Below, piece by piece: positions 13,429 to 20,620 of a stretch of DNA of 25,857 nt. The notes beneath the pieces were generated by a model that searched no databases, had not been told where the DNA came from, and saw only the letters and a list, made by a program, of their open reading frames with translations. Origin of the DNA: UBA1738 sp045658645 (GTDB lineage: Bacteria; Bacillota; Clostridia; UBA1381); assembly GCA_045658645.1 (NCBI GenBank), contig JAZOVJ010000056.1, positions 1 through 25,857 of the forward strand, in the 5' to 3' direction. Position 1 is the first letter of the stretch. Each line of letters starts with the position of its first letter. The position numbers were made by a program, and so were the translations under genes.

Positions 13429-14719
13429 ATATAATCTCGCCGATGAAATTACCGCCTTTGATTTCTTTTATCAGAACATTTTTATAAATACCGGATAAGT
13501 CTTCATCTGTTTTAACCAGTACATTCTGATAGTTGGCGGTTTTGCCTTCAAAATATCCGCCCTTTACAGACTGTTCAAACAGAACTTCCTTGGTATCACC
13601 CAAAAATTGTTCCATAAATGCACGCTTTGACTTTCTGCAAATTTCCATAATTCTTTTGCTTCGTGACTCTTTAACTTCAGGTGACACCTGATTTTCGAAT
13701 TTTGCAGCAGGAGTTTTGGGGCGTGGTGAATACTGGAAAATGTGTGCATCTGCAAAAGCAACCTTTTCTGCAAAAGCACAGGTCTTTTCAAATTCCTCGT
13801 CTGTTTCACCGGGAAAGCCTACCATAATATCAGTGGTTATTGCAACTTCAGGGAAATGGTTCCGTAATCCCGCTACAATCTTGTAGTATTCATCTGTGGT
13901 GTATTTTCTGTTCATTCGTTTTAAGGTTTCATCGCAACCTGATTGAAGTGATAAATGAAAATGCGGACAAAGCTTATCAAGTCCCTTAATTTTTTTCGCA
14001 AATTCTTCGTTTAGTGTCATTGGCTCGATAGAGCTTAAGCGAAGCCTTTTTATGCCGTCTATATTGTTGGCATTGCATAAAAGGTCGGAAAGCCTTTCCG
14101 ATTTAGTGTCAAGCCCATAGGATGCGATGTGTATGCCTACATAGGTAATCTCGGTAAATCCTTTTTCTGCAAGGCGCTTTGTTTCTTCAATAACCTCGCA
14201 AAAATCACGGGAGCGGATAGGGCCTCTTGCATAAGGGATTTTGCAATAGGAACAGAACTGATTGCAACCTTCCTGAATTTTTATATATGCACGGGTTCTG
14301 TCGCCGAAAGTGGAGAGGGACAGGCTTTCAAAGGTATGACACTTCATAATGTCCTCAACCTTTGATTGCTTTTTATTACCTGTGTTTTCTTCGTAAATGC
14401 GGACGATGTCGCCTCTGTCTTTCGTGCCAAGCACAAGGTTAACGCCATCGATTTTTAAAACCTCATCAGGTGCAACCTGAGAATAACAGCCTGCAACAAT
14501 CACAAAAGCATCGGGATTTGATTTTTTTGCCCTGCGGATAATCTGACGTGATTTTCTGTCGCTCATACCTGTTACGGTACAGGTATTTATGACATAAATA
14601 TCGGCAAAACTGTCATAATCTGTAATTTCATATCCGCTATTTAAAAACAACTCACTCATGGCCTCGGTTTCATACTGATTAACCTTACAGCCTAAAGTGT
14701 AAAATGCAACTTTTTTCAT
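13427..14719 (-). CDS. mtaB: tRNA (N6-threonylcarbamoyladenosine(37)-C2)-methylthiotransferase
   Basis: 430-residue radical-SAM methylthiotransferase that turns t6A37 into ms2t6A37 in tRNAs reading ANN codons. The N-terminal UPF0004 domain has three Fe-S cysteines (Cys11 in TLGCKVNQYE, Cys47 in NTCTVT, Cys78 in AGCYSQ). The radical-SAM triad is in GCNQFCSYCKIPYARG (Cys152, Cys156, Cys159). LRLSSIEP and HLSLQSG follow, then a C-terminal TRAM-like segment. GCKVNQYE and the CKIPYARG stretch place it with MtaB/YqeV rather than MiaB (CTFCIVPYTRG) or RimO. I use the second Met (14719): the GAGAGG ribosome site lies 5 bases from it but only 2 from ATG 14722. It converges on the exchanger gene. Confidence 0.92.
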   Translation of the reverse strand: MKKVAFYTLGCKVNQYETEAMSELFLNSGYEITDYDSFADIYVINTCTVTGMSDRKSRQIIRRAKKSNPDAFVIVAGCYSQVAPDEVLKIDGVNLVLGTKDRGDIVRIYEENTGNKKQSKVEDIMKCHTFESLSLSTFGDRTRAYIKIQEGCNQFCSYCKIPYARGPIRSRDFCEVIEETKRLAEKGFTEITYVGIHIASYGLDTKSERLSDLLCNANNIDGIKRLRLSSIEPMTLNEEFAKKIKGLDKLCPHFHLSLQSGCDETLKRMNRKYTTDEYYKIVAGLRNHFPEVAITTDIMVGFPGETDEEFEKTCAFAEKVAFADAHIFQYSPRPKTPAAKFENQVSPEVKESRSKRIMEICRKSKRAFMEQFLGDTKEVLFEQSVKGGYFEGKTANYQNVLVKTDEDLSGIYKNVLIKEIKGGNFIGEII

Positions 14720-14799
14720 CATAACCTCTCAAACTGTATAAAATAATACAAGAATTATATGCTTATTATATAAAATTAATTTAATTTCTGCAAGTACCC

Positions 14800-14828
14800 T
14801 TGACTAAATTTAGAAAAAGTTGTATGAT
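14800..14828 (+). promoter_or_regulatory. Promoter of the HPr-like gene
   Basis: TTGACT (14800-14805), 17 bases, TATGAT (14823-14828), each five of six to consensus, 47 bases before the ATG at 14876. AGGAGGAATAG just before the ATG is a strong ribosome site. Confidence 0.65.
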
Positions 14829-14875
14829 AATATATGGAAATTGAATTTCAAACCAAATTTTAGGAGGAATAGAAA

Positions 14876-15106
14876 ATGAAAGAATTTAATATTGTGCTAA
14901 ATTCCGTTGACACAGTTAAGGATTTTGTAAACATTGTTGCAAAATACAATTTTGATGTAGACTTAACATCAGGCAGATATGTAGTTGATGCAAAGTCAAT
15001 TATGGGTATTTTCAGTCTTAACCTGTCAAAGCCGATTAAGGTTGAAGTTCACAGCGATGATTGTGCAAAGTTTGTAGATGAGGTTGCACGATTTATCGTT
15101 GAATAA
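14876..15106 (+). CDS. HPr-like protein lacking the active-site histidine
   Basis: 76 residues with the HPr fold of the PTS phosphocarrier. Known HPr has HARPA around His15, the residue phosphorylated by enzyme I. Here the aligned segment reads SVDTVKDFVNIVAKY (10-24), with no histidine in the region. By contrast the regulatory site is kept: AKSIMGIFSL (39-48) matches KSIMGVMSL of Bacillus HPr, so Ser41 aligns with Ser46, the HPr kinase target. The protein therefore cannot carry phosphate to sugars in the usual way and could be a purely regulatory, Crh-like partner for CcpA-type regulators. That role is inferred. It is monocistronic, with its own promoter and terminator. Length is slightly short for HPr (about 85-88). 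Confidence 0.8.
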   Translation: MKEFNIVLNSVDTVKDFVNIVAKYNFDVDLTSGRYVVDAKSIMGIFSLNLSKPIKVEVHSDDCAKFVDEVARFIVE

Positions 15107-15118
15107 TTGATGAATTAT

Positions 15119-15147
15119 AATCAGCAGGCTTTGTCTGCTGATTTTTT
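15119..15147 (+). terminator. Terminator after the HPr-like gene
   Basis: Perfect stem AATCAGCAG (15119-15127) with CTGCTGATT (15135-15143), a seven-base loop and a T-run to 15147. The downstream cupin gene starts 19 bases later. Confidence 0.88.
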
Positions 15148-15165
15148 AACACAAGAGGTAACAAA

Positions 15166-15495
15166 ATGATTATTGATTTTAATAAAGTTAAAATGTCAAA
15201 AGCCACCGAGTTCCTCGGCGGGAAAGGCGATTTTTTTATAAAGAGCGTAGCTGATGAGTTGAATAACATTATGTGCGATGTTCTTTCTCCCGGTGCATCT
15301 GTCGGATATCACAAGCATGTGGTGGACAGCGAGATTATGCTTATTTTAAAGGGTACAGGCGAAGTTAAGTATGACAATGAAGTTATTAAGATAAAGGCGG
15401 GAGAGTGTCACTATTGCCCTAAAGGTCACGCTCACAGCCTTACAAATACATCAAGTGAAGACCTTGTATTCTTTGCAGTGGTTTGCAATCAGTAA
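15166..15495 (+). CDS. Small single-domain cupin protein
   Basis: 109 residues forming one cupin beta-barrel. Motif 1 is PGASVGYHKHVVDSEIMLIL (about 42-61) with the metal ligands His49, His51 and Glu56. Motif 2 is HYCPKGHAHSLTN with His90 as the likely fourth ligand. A mononuclear metal site is thus complete. Small cupins of this type bind sugars, organic acids or effectors, or act as isomerases; the substrate cannot be read from sequence. It follows the terminator of the HPr-like gene and is itself ended by a terminator, so it may depend on read-through or on a promoter I could not define. The ribosome site AGAGGT is at 15153-15158. Confidence 0.85.
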   Translation: MIIDFNKVKMSKATEFLGGKGDFFIKSVADELNNIMCDVLSPGASVGYHKHVVDSEIMLILKGTGEVKYDNEVIKIKAGECHYCPKGHAHSLTNTSSEDLVFFAVVCNQ

Positions 15496-15523
15496 GATAT
15501 GCTTTGCAGCATATCTTTTTTTT
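15494..15523 (+). terminator. Terminator after the cupin gene
   Basis: Perfect stem AAGATATGC (15494-15502) with GCATATCTT (15509-15517), a six-base loop and a run of eight T ending at 15523. It separates the cupin gene from the spoVA genes. Confidence 0.88.
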
Positions 15524-15549
15524 GTATAAAAAATTCCTGATTGATAAAA
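15523..15549 (+). promoter_or_regulatory. Candidate forespore (sigma-F/G type) promoter for spoVAD
   Basis: TGTATA (15523-15528), 14 bases, GATAAAA (15543-15549). This resembles the TGNATA and CATANTA boxes of sigma-G/sigma-F promoters with mismatches. The spoVA operon is sigma-G-dependent in Bacillus. No good vegetative promoter is visible here. Confidence 0.35.
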
Positions 15550-15577
15550 ATATCAAAAAAGGGAGGCGACTTGAATT

Positions 15578-16585
15578 TTGAGAAAAGGAAAACAAACAGT
15601 AGACTTTGAAAACCCGCCCACAATTTTTGAAACGGCATCAACTGTCGGGAAAAAAGAGGGTGAGGGGCCGCTTTCAAAAGAATTTGATGTTGTCTTGGAG
15701 GATGACTACTATGGTGAGGAATCCTGGGAAAAGGCAGAAAGCAAAATGCAGGAGGAAACGGCACGGTTAGCTCTTTCAAAAGCCAGGCTTGATGAGGAGA
15801 ATGTAAATTTCATTTTGGCGGGCGACCTTTTAAATCAGTGCGTAGGCGCACACTATGCCATGCGCGAAATGAACATACCGTTTCTTGGTCTTTACGGCGC
15901 CTGTTCAACTATGGCGGAAAGTATGATGATAGGTTCAATGCTGATAGCAGGCGGATGTGCTGACAATGCACTGTGTGTAACGTCCAGTCATTTCTGTTCT
16001 GCCGAAAAGCAATATCGTTATCCTCTTGAATACGGCGGTCAGCGGGCGCCATCAGCACAGTGGACGGTAACAGGCTCGGGAGCGGCATTGCTTAAAAAGG
16101 ATGGTGACGGACCTTATATCAAAGCCGTAACCACAGGAAAAATCATTGATATGGGTATAAACGATGTAAACAATATGGGCGGGGCTATGGCAGGCGCTGC
16201 AGCAGATACTCTTGCGGCACTTTTTCGGGATACTAAAACAAGCCCTGAAGACTATGATGTGATAGTGACAGGCGACCTTGCAACAGTAGGTTCGGACGTT
16301 TTATGTGAGCTTATGGATAAAGAGGGATATAACATTTATCCAAAGCATAAGGACTGCGGAAAAATGATTTTTGATATAAAAGCCCAGGACGTTCACGCAG
16401 GAGGCAGCGGTTGCGGGTGTTGCGGGAGTGTATTCTGCGGACACATTTTCAAAGAACTGAAAAGAGGGAATATCAGGCGAATGATACTGATGGCAACGGG
16501 GGCGTTAATGAATCCGCAACTTCTGTTTCAGGGCGAAACTATCCCGTCTATTGCCCACGCTCTTATAATAGATACGAAAAGGTGA
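15578..16585 (+). CDS. spoVAD: Stage V sporulation protein AD (dipicolinic acid channel component)
   Basis: 335 residues. SpoVAD is a thiolase-fold protein of the spore inner membrane complex that binds dipicolinic acid and takes part in its uptake during sporulation and release at germination. Seen here: the N-terminal RKGKQTVDFENPPTIFETAS, the central LGLYGACSTMAESMMIGSML, SSHFCSAEKQYRYPLEYGGQ, and AGGSGCGCCGSVF near the C-terminus. The start is TTG 15578: a TGA at 15572-15574 blocks any longer form and the N-terminus aligns with known SpoVAD starts. GGGAGG is at 15561-15566, 11 bases upstream. spoVAE follows after 6 bases. spoVAC, normally directly upstream, is absent; the cupin gene and its terminator are there instead. 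Confidence 0.95.
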   Translation: MRKGKQTVDFENPPTIFETASTVGKKEGEGPLSKEFDVVLEDDYYGEESWEKAESKMQEETARLALSKARLDEENVNFILAGDLLNQCVGAHYAMREMNIPFLGLYGACSTMAESMMIGSMLIAGGCADNALCVTSSHFCSAEKQYRYPLEYGGQRAPSAQWTVTGSGAALLKKDGDGPYIKAVTTGKIIDMGINDVNNMGGAMAGAAADTLAALFRDTKTSPEDYDVIVTGDLATVGSDVLCELMDKEGYNIYPKHKDCGKMIFDIKAQDVHAGGSGCGCCGSVFCGHIFKELKRGNIRRMILMATGALMNPQLLFQGETIPSIAHALIIDTKR

Positions 16586-16591
16586 GTTAAA

Positions 16592-16948
16592 ATGGATTAT
16601 TTGAAAGCATTTGTTGTCGGCGGACTTATCTGTGTAGTAGGTCAGATTTTGATTGATAAAACAAGGCTGACTCCTGCAAGAATATTGGTTTCTTTTGTAT
16701 GTCTGGGAGTTGTTCTTCAGCTTTTCGGGGTATACGAGCCACTGGTTGAGTTTGCAGGAGCAGGAGCTACCGTTCCGCTGACAGGCTTCGGGTACACTCT
16801 TTGTAAGGGTGTAGAAAAAGCGGTAGCAGAAAACGGATTTCTCGGCATATTTACAGGCGGGTTTACGGCAGGTGCTGCAGGTATATGTGCCGCCTGTCTG
16901 TTCGGCGTTTTAGCAGCATTAATATTTAAACCAAAACCAAAGAGTTAA
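16592..16948 (+). CDS. spoVAE: Stage V sporulation protein AE (SpoVAEb type)
   Basis: 118-residue membrane protein of the SpoVAC/SpoVAEb family, part of the dipicolinic acid channel in the spore inner membrane. Four hydrophobic segments are visible: about 5-22 (FVVGGLICVVGQIL), 28-48, 60-75 and 88-112, with the conserved PLTGFGYTLCKG region and a C-terminal basic tail KPKPKS. It starts 6 bases after spoVAD and so is cotranscribed with it. A strong terminator follows, so the operon here consists of only these two genes. A separate SpoVAC elsewhere in the genome is expected. Confidence 0.92.
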   Translation: MDYLKAFVVGGLICVVGQILIDKTRLTPARILVSFVCLGVVLQLFGVYEPLVEFAGAGATVPLTGFGYTLCKGVEKAVAENGFLGIFTGGFTAGAAGICAACLFGVLAALIFKPKPKS

Positions 16949-16982
16949 AAACACAGTTCTTTTTGAAAGAACTGTGTTTTTT
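16947..16982 (+). terminator. Terminator after spoVAE
   Basis: AACACAGTTCTTT (16950-16962) pairs with AAAGAACTGTGTT (16966-16978), a 13-bp perfect stem, flanked by an A-run and a T-run, so it is potentially bidirectional. Confidence 0.9.
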
Positions 16983-16983
16983 A

Positions 16984-17012
16984 TTGAAAAAGAAAAATAT
17001 ATATGGTATAAT
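16984..17012 (+). promoter_or_regulatory. Promoter left upstream of the mannosidase remnant
   Basis: TTGAAA (16984-16989), 17 bases, TATAAT (17007-17012). CCGGAGGAATCC and ATG 17050 follow, so the transcription and translation start of the decayed gene is intact. Confidence 0.65.
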
Positions 17013-17049
17013 CAAAGAAAAACCAAGTTATTTTCCGGAGGAATCCACA

Positions 17050-17390
17050 ATGAAGAACGTACATATTATATCTCCCACAGTCGTTGGGACAGAGCTCTTA
17101 AAAATGCTGAAAAATATGCATCGGGAGATGAGCTTCTTTCCTTTAGCGGAAAAGGTCTGAAACACACTGCATTCAAACATAAAATGGGCGGAAATGATAT
17201 AATAACAAGATGGGCCAATTACACGGATAAGGAACAGGTTTTAACTGTCGCAAAAACCGAGTTTATAAACAATCTTTACAGAAGTAATGTGGCAGAAGAG
17301 AAACTCGAAACCTTAAAGGATGACGGTGAAAAGTGGCATATTACAGTAAAACCTTATGAAATTTTAACTCTTGGCACAGAAAAATGTTGA
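17050..17390 (+). pseudogene. Remnant of a GH38 alpha-mannosidase gene: internal deletion plus frameshift
   Basis: A good start (CCGGAGG, ATG 17050) begins MKNVHIIS, but that frame stops at 17160. Switching frame near 17072 restores HIISHSRWDR, the well-known N-terminal signature of alpha-mannosidases (HIISHSHWDREW). The second frame then runs to TGA at 17388-17390 and ends in a C-terminal mannosidase-like stretch: LKHTAFKHKMGGNDIITRWA, then NNLYRSNVAEEKLE and HITVKPYEILTLG. About 100 residues of C-terminus are thus fused straight to 10 residues of N-terminus, where intact enzymes have roughly 850-1000 residues. One large internal deletion and a two-base insertion (or one-base loss) explain this. 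I infer a dead gene; assignment to GH38 rests on these motifs by eye. Confidence 0.62.
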
Positions 17391-17415
17391 TTTTTTAAAA
17401 GAGATGTGTTATAAT
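17387..17415 (+). promoter_or_regulatory. Promoter of the amino acid ABC transporter operon
   Basis: TTGATT (17387-17392), 17 bases, TATAAT (17410-17415), 54 bases before ATG 17470. The -35 box overlaps the stop codon of the mannosidase remnant. Confidence 0.65.
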
Positions 17416-17469
17416 AAAGTATATTTTTGTTAAAGTGAATAAAAAATAGAAAAATTGGAGGAATCGAAA

Positions 17470-18222
17470 ATGAAGAAATTTTTATCACTAATTTTAGCAG
17501 CAGTTATGTGCTTGTCACTTGTAGCTTGTGGCGGTGCAGGCGGAAATGCAGATTATGTAATTGCAACAGATAAGGGCTTCAGCCCATTTGAATTCCAGGA
17601 TGCTGATGGTAACATTGTTGGTATCGATATGGATATTTTGGCAGCTATCGCAGAAGACCAGGGATTTACATATGACCTTCAGTATGTAGGTTGGGATGCA
17701 GCTATCGCTGCTTGCCAGGCAGGTCAGGCTAACGGTATGATCGCAGGTGCTTCAATCACAGATGCAAGAAAAGAATCAGGCTGGATTTTCTCAGATGGTT
17801 ACTATGATGCAACTCAGGGTATGGCTGTAGCTACTGATTCTGCTATCACAGGTTTTGCTGATCTTTCCGGCAAGAAGGTTGCTGTTAAGAACGGTACAAT
17901 GAGCAACCAGTATGCTGAAAGCATTAAGAACGAATACGGCTTTGAAGTTGTAACATTCTCAACATCACCTGATATGTATCAGGCAGTTATGGGCGGTCAG
18001 GTAGATGCTTGTCTTGATGATACACCAATCTTAAAGTACAACATCAAGATCGGCGAACTTGATATGAAGTATGTTGACGGAACAGAAAATGAACCTGCTC
18101 AGTATGGCTTTGCAATCTTTGATGCAGCTAATCAGGAACTTGTTGACAAGTTCAACGCAGGTCTTGAAAATATTAAGGCTAACGGCACTTACGACGAGAT
18201 TATCGCAAAGTATCTCGGCTAA
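17470..18222 (+). CDS. Amino acid ABC transporter substrate-binding lipoprotein
   Basis: 250 residues, family 3 solute-binding protein, captures a polar amino acid outside the membrane. The signal peptide MKKFLSLILAAVMCLSLVAC ends in a lipobox (LVAC) with lipidated Cys20. The mature part has the family start YVIATDKGFSPFEFQDADGN, then GIDMDILAAIA and ASITDARKE, whose Arg normally holds the ligand carboxylate, and ends in NGTYDEIIAKYLG. ATG 17470 is chosen because GGAGGAATCG precedes it; an upstream in-frame TTG at 17455 would disrupt the signal peptide. Codon use is strongly biased, suggesting high expression. A hairpin (18245-18270) separates it from the permease gene, perhaps keeping its mRNA in excess. 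Substrate specificity is not readable. Confidence 0.93.
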   Translation: MKKFLSLILAAVMCLSLVACGGAGGNADYVIATDKGFSPFEFQDADGNIVGIDMDILAAIAEDQGFTYDLQYVGWDAAIAACQAGQANGMIAGASITDARKESGWIFSDGYYDATQGMAVATDSAITGFADLSGKKVAVKNGTMSNQYAESIKNEYGFEVVTFSTSPDMYQAVMGGQVDACLDDTPILKYNIKIGELDMKYVDGTENEPAQYGFAIFDAANQELVDKFNAGLENIKANGTYDEIIAKYLG

Positions 18223-18244
18223 TCATTTAACAAAAATTAACTGT

Positions 18245-18270
18245 AAGGGCATTGGGGGACCGATGCCCTT
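18245..18270 (+). other. Intercistronic hairpin between binding-protein and permease genes
   Basis: AAGGGCAT (18245-18252) pairs perfectly with ATGCCCTT (18263-18270) around a ten-base loop. No T-run follows. Hairpins at this place in importer operons commonly protect the upstream mRNA or reduce downstream transcription. Confidence 0.65.
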
Positions 18271-18299
18271 ATAGAATGTATAGGGAGGCTATTTGCTCT

Positions 18300-18971
18300 A
18301 TGAGCCAAATTTTAAATACGTACAGCCCGCTCTTGCTTTCGGCTATGGGACAAACCTTGCTTCTTGCACTTTGGGGACTTCTTTTCGGATGTGTTCTGGG
18401 TATAGTTTTTGGTCTATCAAGCGTTGTTGACAACAAGGTTGCAAACGCTATATCCAAGGTATACGTAAACCTTATTCGTGGTGTGCCAATGATTGTTTTG
18501 GCATTCTTTGTGTTTTACGGCGTGCCTTACGGACTAAAAACTATATTTGGTACTAACATAGTCTTTTCAGCACTTGAGGCAGGAACAATCTGTCTTGCCC
18601 TAAACTGCGGTGCGTATATGTCAGAAATAATCCGTGCAGGAATACAGTCTATACATAAGGGACAGATGGAAGCTGCACGAAGCCTTGGACTGACATACTG
18701 GAGATCAATGTTCAGAGTAGTTCTTCCACAGGCTATCAAGAATATGATTCCAAGTATCGTAAACCAGTTTATAATAACACTTAAGGATACATCAATTCTG
18801 TCAGTTATCGGTTTTCCGGAACTTGTTAACAAGGCGCAGAATGTTATCGCTATAACCTTTAAGTCATTTGAGGTGTGGACTATTGTTGCAGTTATGTACC
18901 TTGTTGTTATTCTTGCACTTCAGCAGGTTGCAAATGCACTGGAAAGGAGCTTGAATCGTGGCAGAAATTAG
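18300..18971 (+). CDS. Amino acid ABC transporter permease
   Basis: 223-residue membrane protein of the HisM/GlnP type that forms the channel of the importer. Hydrophobic helices lie at about 15-42, 58-78, 90-108 and near the C-terminus. The cytoplasmic EAA loop, EAARSLGLTYWRSMFRVVLP (124-143), contacts the ATPase. I choose ATG 18300 with GGGAGG at 18283-18288; the open frame extends to 18252 but that part runs through the hairpin and has no ribosome site. The C-terminal NALERSLNRGRN overlaps the ATPase gene by 14 bases, so the two are translationally coupled. Confidence 0.93.
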   Translation: MSQILNTYSPLLLSAMGQTLLLALWGLLFGCVLGIVFGLSSVVDNKVANAISKVYVNLIRGVPMIVLAFFVFYGVPYGLKTIFGTNIVFSALEAGTICLALNCGAYMSEIIRAGIQSIHKGQMEAARSLGLTYWRSMFRVVLPQAIKNMIPSIVNQFIITLKDTSILSVIGFPELVNKAQNVIAITFKSFEVWTIVAVMYLVVILALQQVANALERSLNRGRN

Positions 18972-19701
18972 AAACGTTAAAATTCACGTGGACAACCTTA
19001 AGAAAAGCTTTGGAAATCTGCACGTTTTAAACGGTATTTCCACAGATATTTACGAAGGTGAAGTGGTTTGTATAATCGGACCGTCAGGTTCAGGAAAATC
19101 CACCTTTTTAAGATGCTTAAATAAGCTTGAAACAATAACAAGCGGACAGGTTGTCGTTGACGGATACCACGTAGACGATAAAAAGATAAACATAAACAAG
19201 GTTCGCGAAAACATCGGTATGGTGTTCCAGCACTTCAACCTGTTTAAGAATATGAATGTTCTTCGTAATCTGATGTTAGCGCCTGTTGACCTTAAGAAGA
19301 TGTCAAAGGAAGAGGCAAAAGCGGAGGCTATGAGACTGCTTGAAAAAGTGGGTCTTACCGATAAAGCCCAGGCGTTTCCGTCACAGCTATCAGGCGGGCA
19401 GAAGCAGAGAGTGGCAATAGCAAGAGCACTCTGTATGAAACCTGATATTATGCTGTTTGACGAGCCGACATCAGCGCTTGACCCTGAAATGGTAGGCGAA
19501 GTTCTTGCAGTTATGAAAGAACTTGCGCAAGACGGAATGACAATGGTTTGTGTAACTCACGAAATGGGTTTTGCCCGTGAAGTGGCAGACAGAGTTATCT
19601 TTATTGATGACGGTGTTATCTTAGAGGAGGGAACACCTGAAGAAATTTTTGATAATCCGAAGCACCCGAGAACCATTGACTTTTTGGGAAAAGTTTTATA
19701 A
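18958..19701 (+). CDS. Amino acid ABC transporter ATP-binding protein
   Basis: 247-residue ATPase of the GlnQ/HisP class. Walker A GPSGSGKST (41-49), Q-loop in VFQHFNLF (89-96), signature LSGGQKQR (144-151), Walker B IMLFDEP (164-170) and H-loop VTHEMGF are intact. It powers the importer with the preceding permease and lipoprotein. The start is GTG 18958, inside the permease gene, with AAGGAG at about 18943-18948. It ends the operon. A strong terminator lies 110 bases downstream. Confidence 0.95.
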   Translation: MAEIRNVKIHVDNLKKSFGNLHVLNGISTDIYEGEVVCIIGPSGSGKSTFLRCLNKLETITSGQVVVDGYHVDDKKININKVRENIGMVFQHFNLFKNMNVLRNLMLAPVDLKKMSKEEAKAEAMRLLEKVGLTDKAQAFPSQLSGGQKQRVAIARALCMKPDIMLFDEPTSALDPEMVGEVLAVMKELAQDGMTMVCVTHEMGFAREVADRVIFIDDGVILEEGTPEEIFDNPKHPRTIDFLGKVL

Positions 19702-19763
19702 AAAGGCTTCTGATTAAAACCCCGCCTGCGGGCGTGAGAATAAGGTAGCAATTTTGTTATTAC

Positions 19764-19793
19764 GGAAATTACAACCTAAAAGTAGTAATTTCC
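19764..19793 (+). other. Hairpin in the ABC operon 3' region
   Basis: GGAAATTAC (19764-19772) pairs perfectly with GTAATTTCC (19785-19793), nine pairs, twelve-base loop, no T-run. With a small GC hairpin (CCCGC 19721-19725 and GCGGG 19728-19732) and the terminator at 19812, the stretch 19702-19844 contains three consecutive structures and no ORF that I can support. Confidence 0.55.
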
Positions 19794-19811
19794 TGCATAA
19801 TAAAATAAAGG

Positions 19812-19844
19812 TGGGTCAAGTATATCTTGACCCATTTGTTTTTT
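19812..19844 (+). terminator. Terminator between the ABC operon and the phosphoesterase gene
   Basis: Perfect stem TGGGTCAAG (19812-19820) with CTTGACCCA (19826-19834), five-base loop, then TTTGTTTTTT. It lies only 12 bases before the phosphoesterase start codon, so it could also attenuate that gene. Confidence 0.88.
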
Positions 19845-19855
19845 AGGAGAAATTT

Positions 19856-20551
19856 ATGGCACTTTTTGCAATTTCAGATTTGCATCTGCCTTTAGGGGTA
19901 GATAAGCCTATGGATATATTTGGAAAGAACTGGGAAAACTATGTAGAACGCCTTGAAGCCAACTGGAAGCAGGTGGTGAAAGCGGACGATACAGTGGTTA
20001 TGCCCGGTGATTTTTCGTGGGCAACTTATCTTGAAGACGCAAGGGCGGATTTTGACTTTTTAAACGGACTTCCGGGCAAAAAAATCATATTAAAAGGTAA
20101 TCACGACTATTGGTGGACAACTATGAACAAGCTTAAAAAGTTTGTTGAGGATATGGGGTATAAGGATATTTATTTCCTGCAGAACAATACCTTCGAATAT
20201 AGGGATATTTCCATTTGCGGAAGCCGTGGCTGGACAACGCCTGCACCGGAGCTTTTCGGCGAGGATAAGAAGATATATGACCGTGAAATTTTAAGGCTTG
20301 AGCTTTCCGTAAAAGAGGCAAAACACCCTGATAACATAATCTGTTTCACACATTTCCCGCCGGTTTTGAAGGATTATCAGAATAACGAAATGACGGAATT
20401 TTTAAAGAAAAACAATATAAAAAAATGCGTTTTTGGTCATATCCATTCAGGCGGTATAAAAAACGTGTTCGAAGGTGAGCTTGATGGTGTGGAATATACC
20501 CTTGTTTCCTGCGATTATCGTGAATTTATGCCTGTTAAAATAGCAGATTAG
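19856..20551 (+). CDS. Calcineurin-like metallophosphoesterase
   Basis: 231 residues with all five motifs of the metallophosphoesterase fold: DLH (8-10), GDFSW (51-55), GNHDYW (81-86), THFPP in the second half and GHIHSG near the C-terminus. These bind two metals and hydrolyse phosphomono- or diesters. The lack of a signal peptide indicates a cytoplasmic enzyme. The substrate is unknown; members of this group include nucleotide and nucleic-acid phosphodiesterases. The start ATG 19856 follows TTAGGAGAAATTT. No promoter of its own is obvious: the sequence directly upstream is the terminator of the ABC operon. The gene is followed by tig after 132 bases. Confidence 0.88.
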   Translation: MALFAISDLHLPLGVDKPMDIFGKNWENYVERLEANWKQVVKADDTVVMPGDFSWATYLEDARADFDFLNGLPGKKIILKGNHDYWWTTMNKLKKFVEDMGYKDIYFLQNNTFEYRDISICGSRGWTTPAPELFGEDKKIYDREILRLELSVKEAKHPDNIICFTHFPPVLKDYQNNEMTEFLKKNNIKKCVFGHIHSGGIKNVFEGELDGVEYTLVSCDYREFMPVKIAD

Positions 20552-20557
20552 CCCATA

Positions 20558-20588
20558 AATTTGGTTTTTTTTAATAAAATACCAAATT
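20558..20588. repeat. Inverted repeat after the phosphoesterase gene
   Basis: AATTTGGT (20558-20565) and ACCAAATT (20581-20588) form eight pairs, but the eight-T run is in the loop instead of after the stem. It could be a weak terminator or an operator just upstream of the tig promoter. Confidence 0.35.
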
Positions 20589-20592
20589 AGGC

Positions 20593-20620
20593 TTGAATTT
20601 TAATATATTTGTGGTATAAT
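20593..20620 (+). promoter_or_regulatory. Promoter of tig-clpP-clpX
   Basis: TTGAAT (20593-20598), 16 bases, TATAAT (20615-20620). It lies 63 bases before the chosen tig ATG. No CtsR-like heptad repeat or CIRCE element is visible, so heat-shock control is not evident from sequence. Confidence 0.55.

Noticed and set aside
16974..17390. A 138-residue open frame covering this stretch as an intact gene
   Set aside because: It starts inside the spoVAE terminator with no ribosome site; the real start signals (17050) are in a different frame and the mannosidase motifs span both frames, so a broken gene explains it better.
18252..18299. N-terminal extension of the permease
   Set aside because: It runs through the intercistronic hairpin, has no ribosome site, and encodes a non-hydrophobic stretch atypical of the family.
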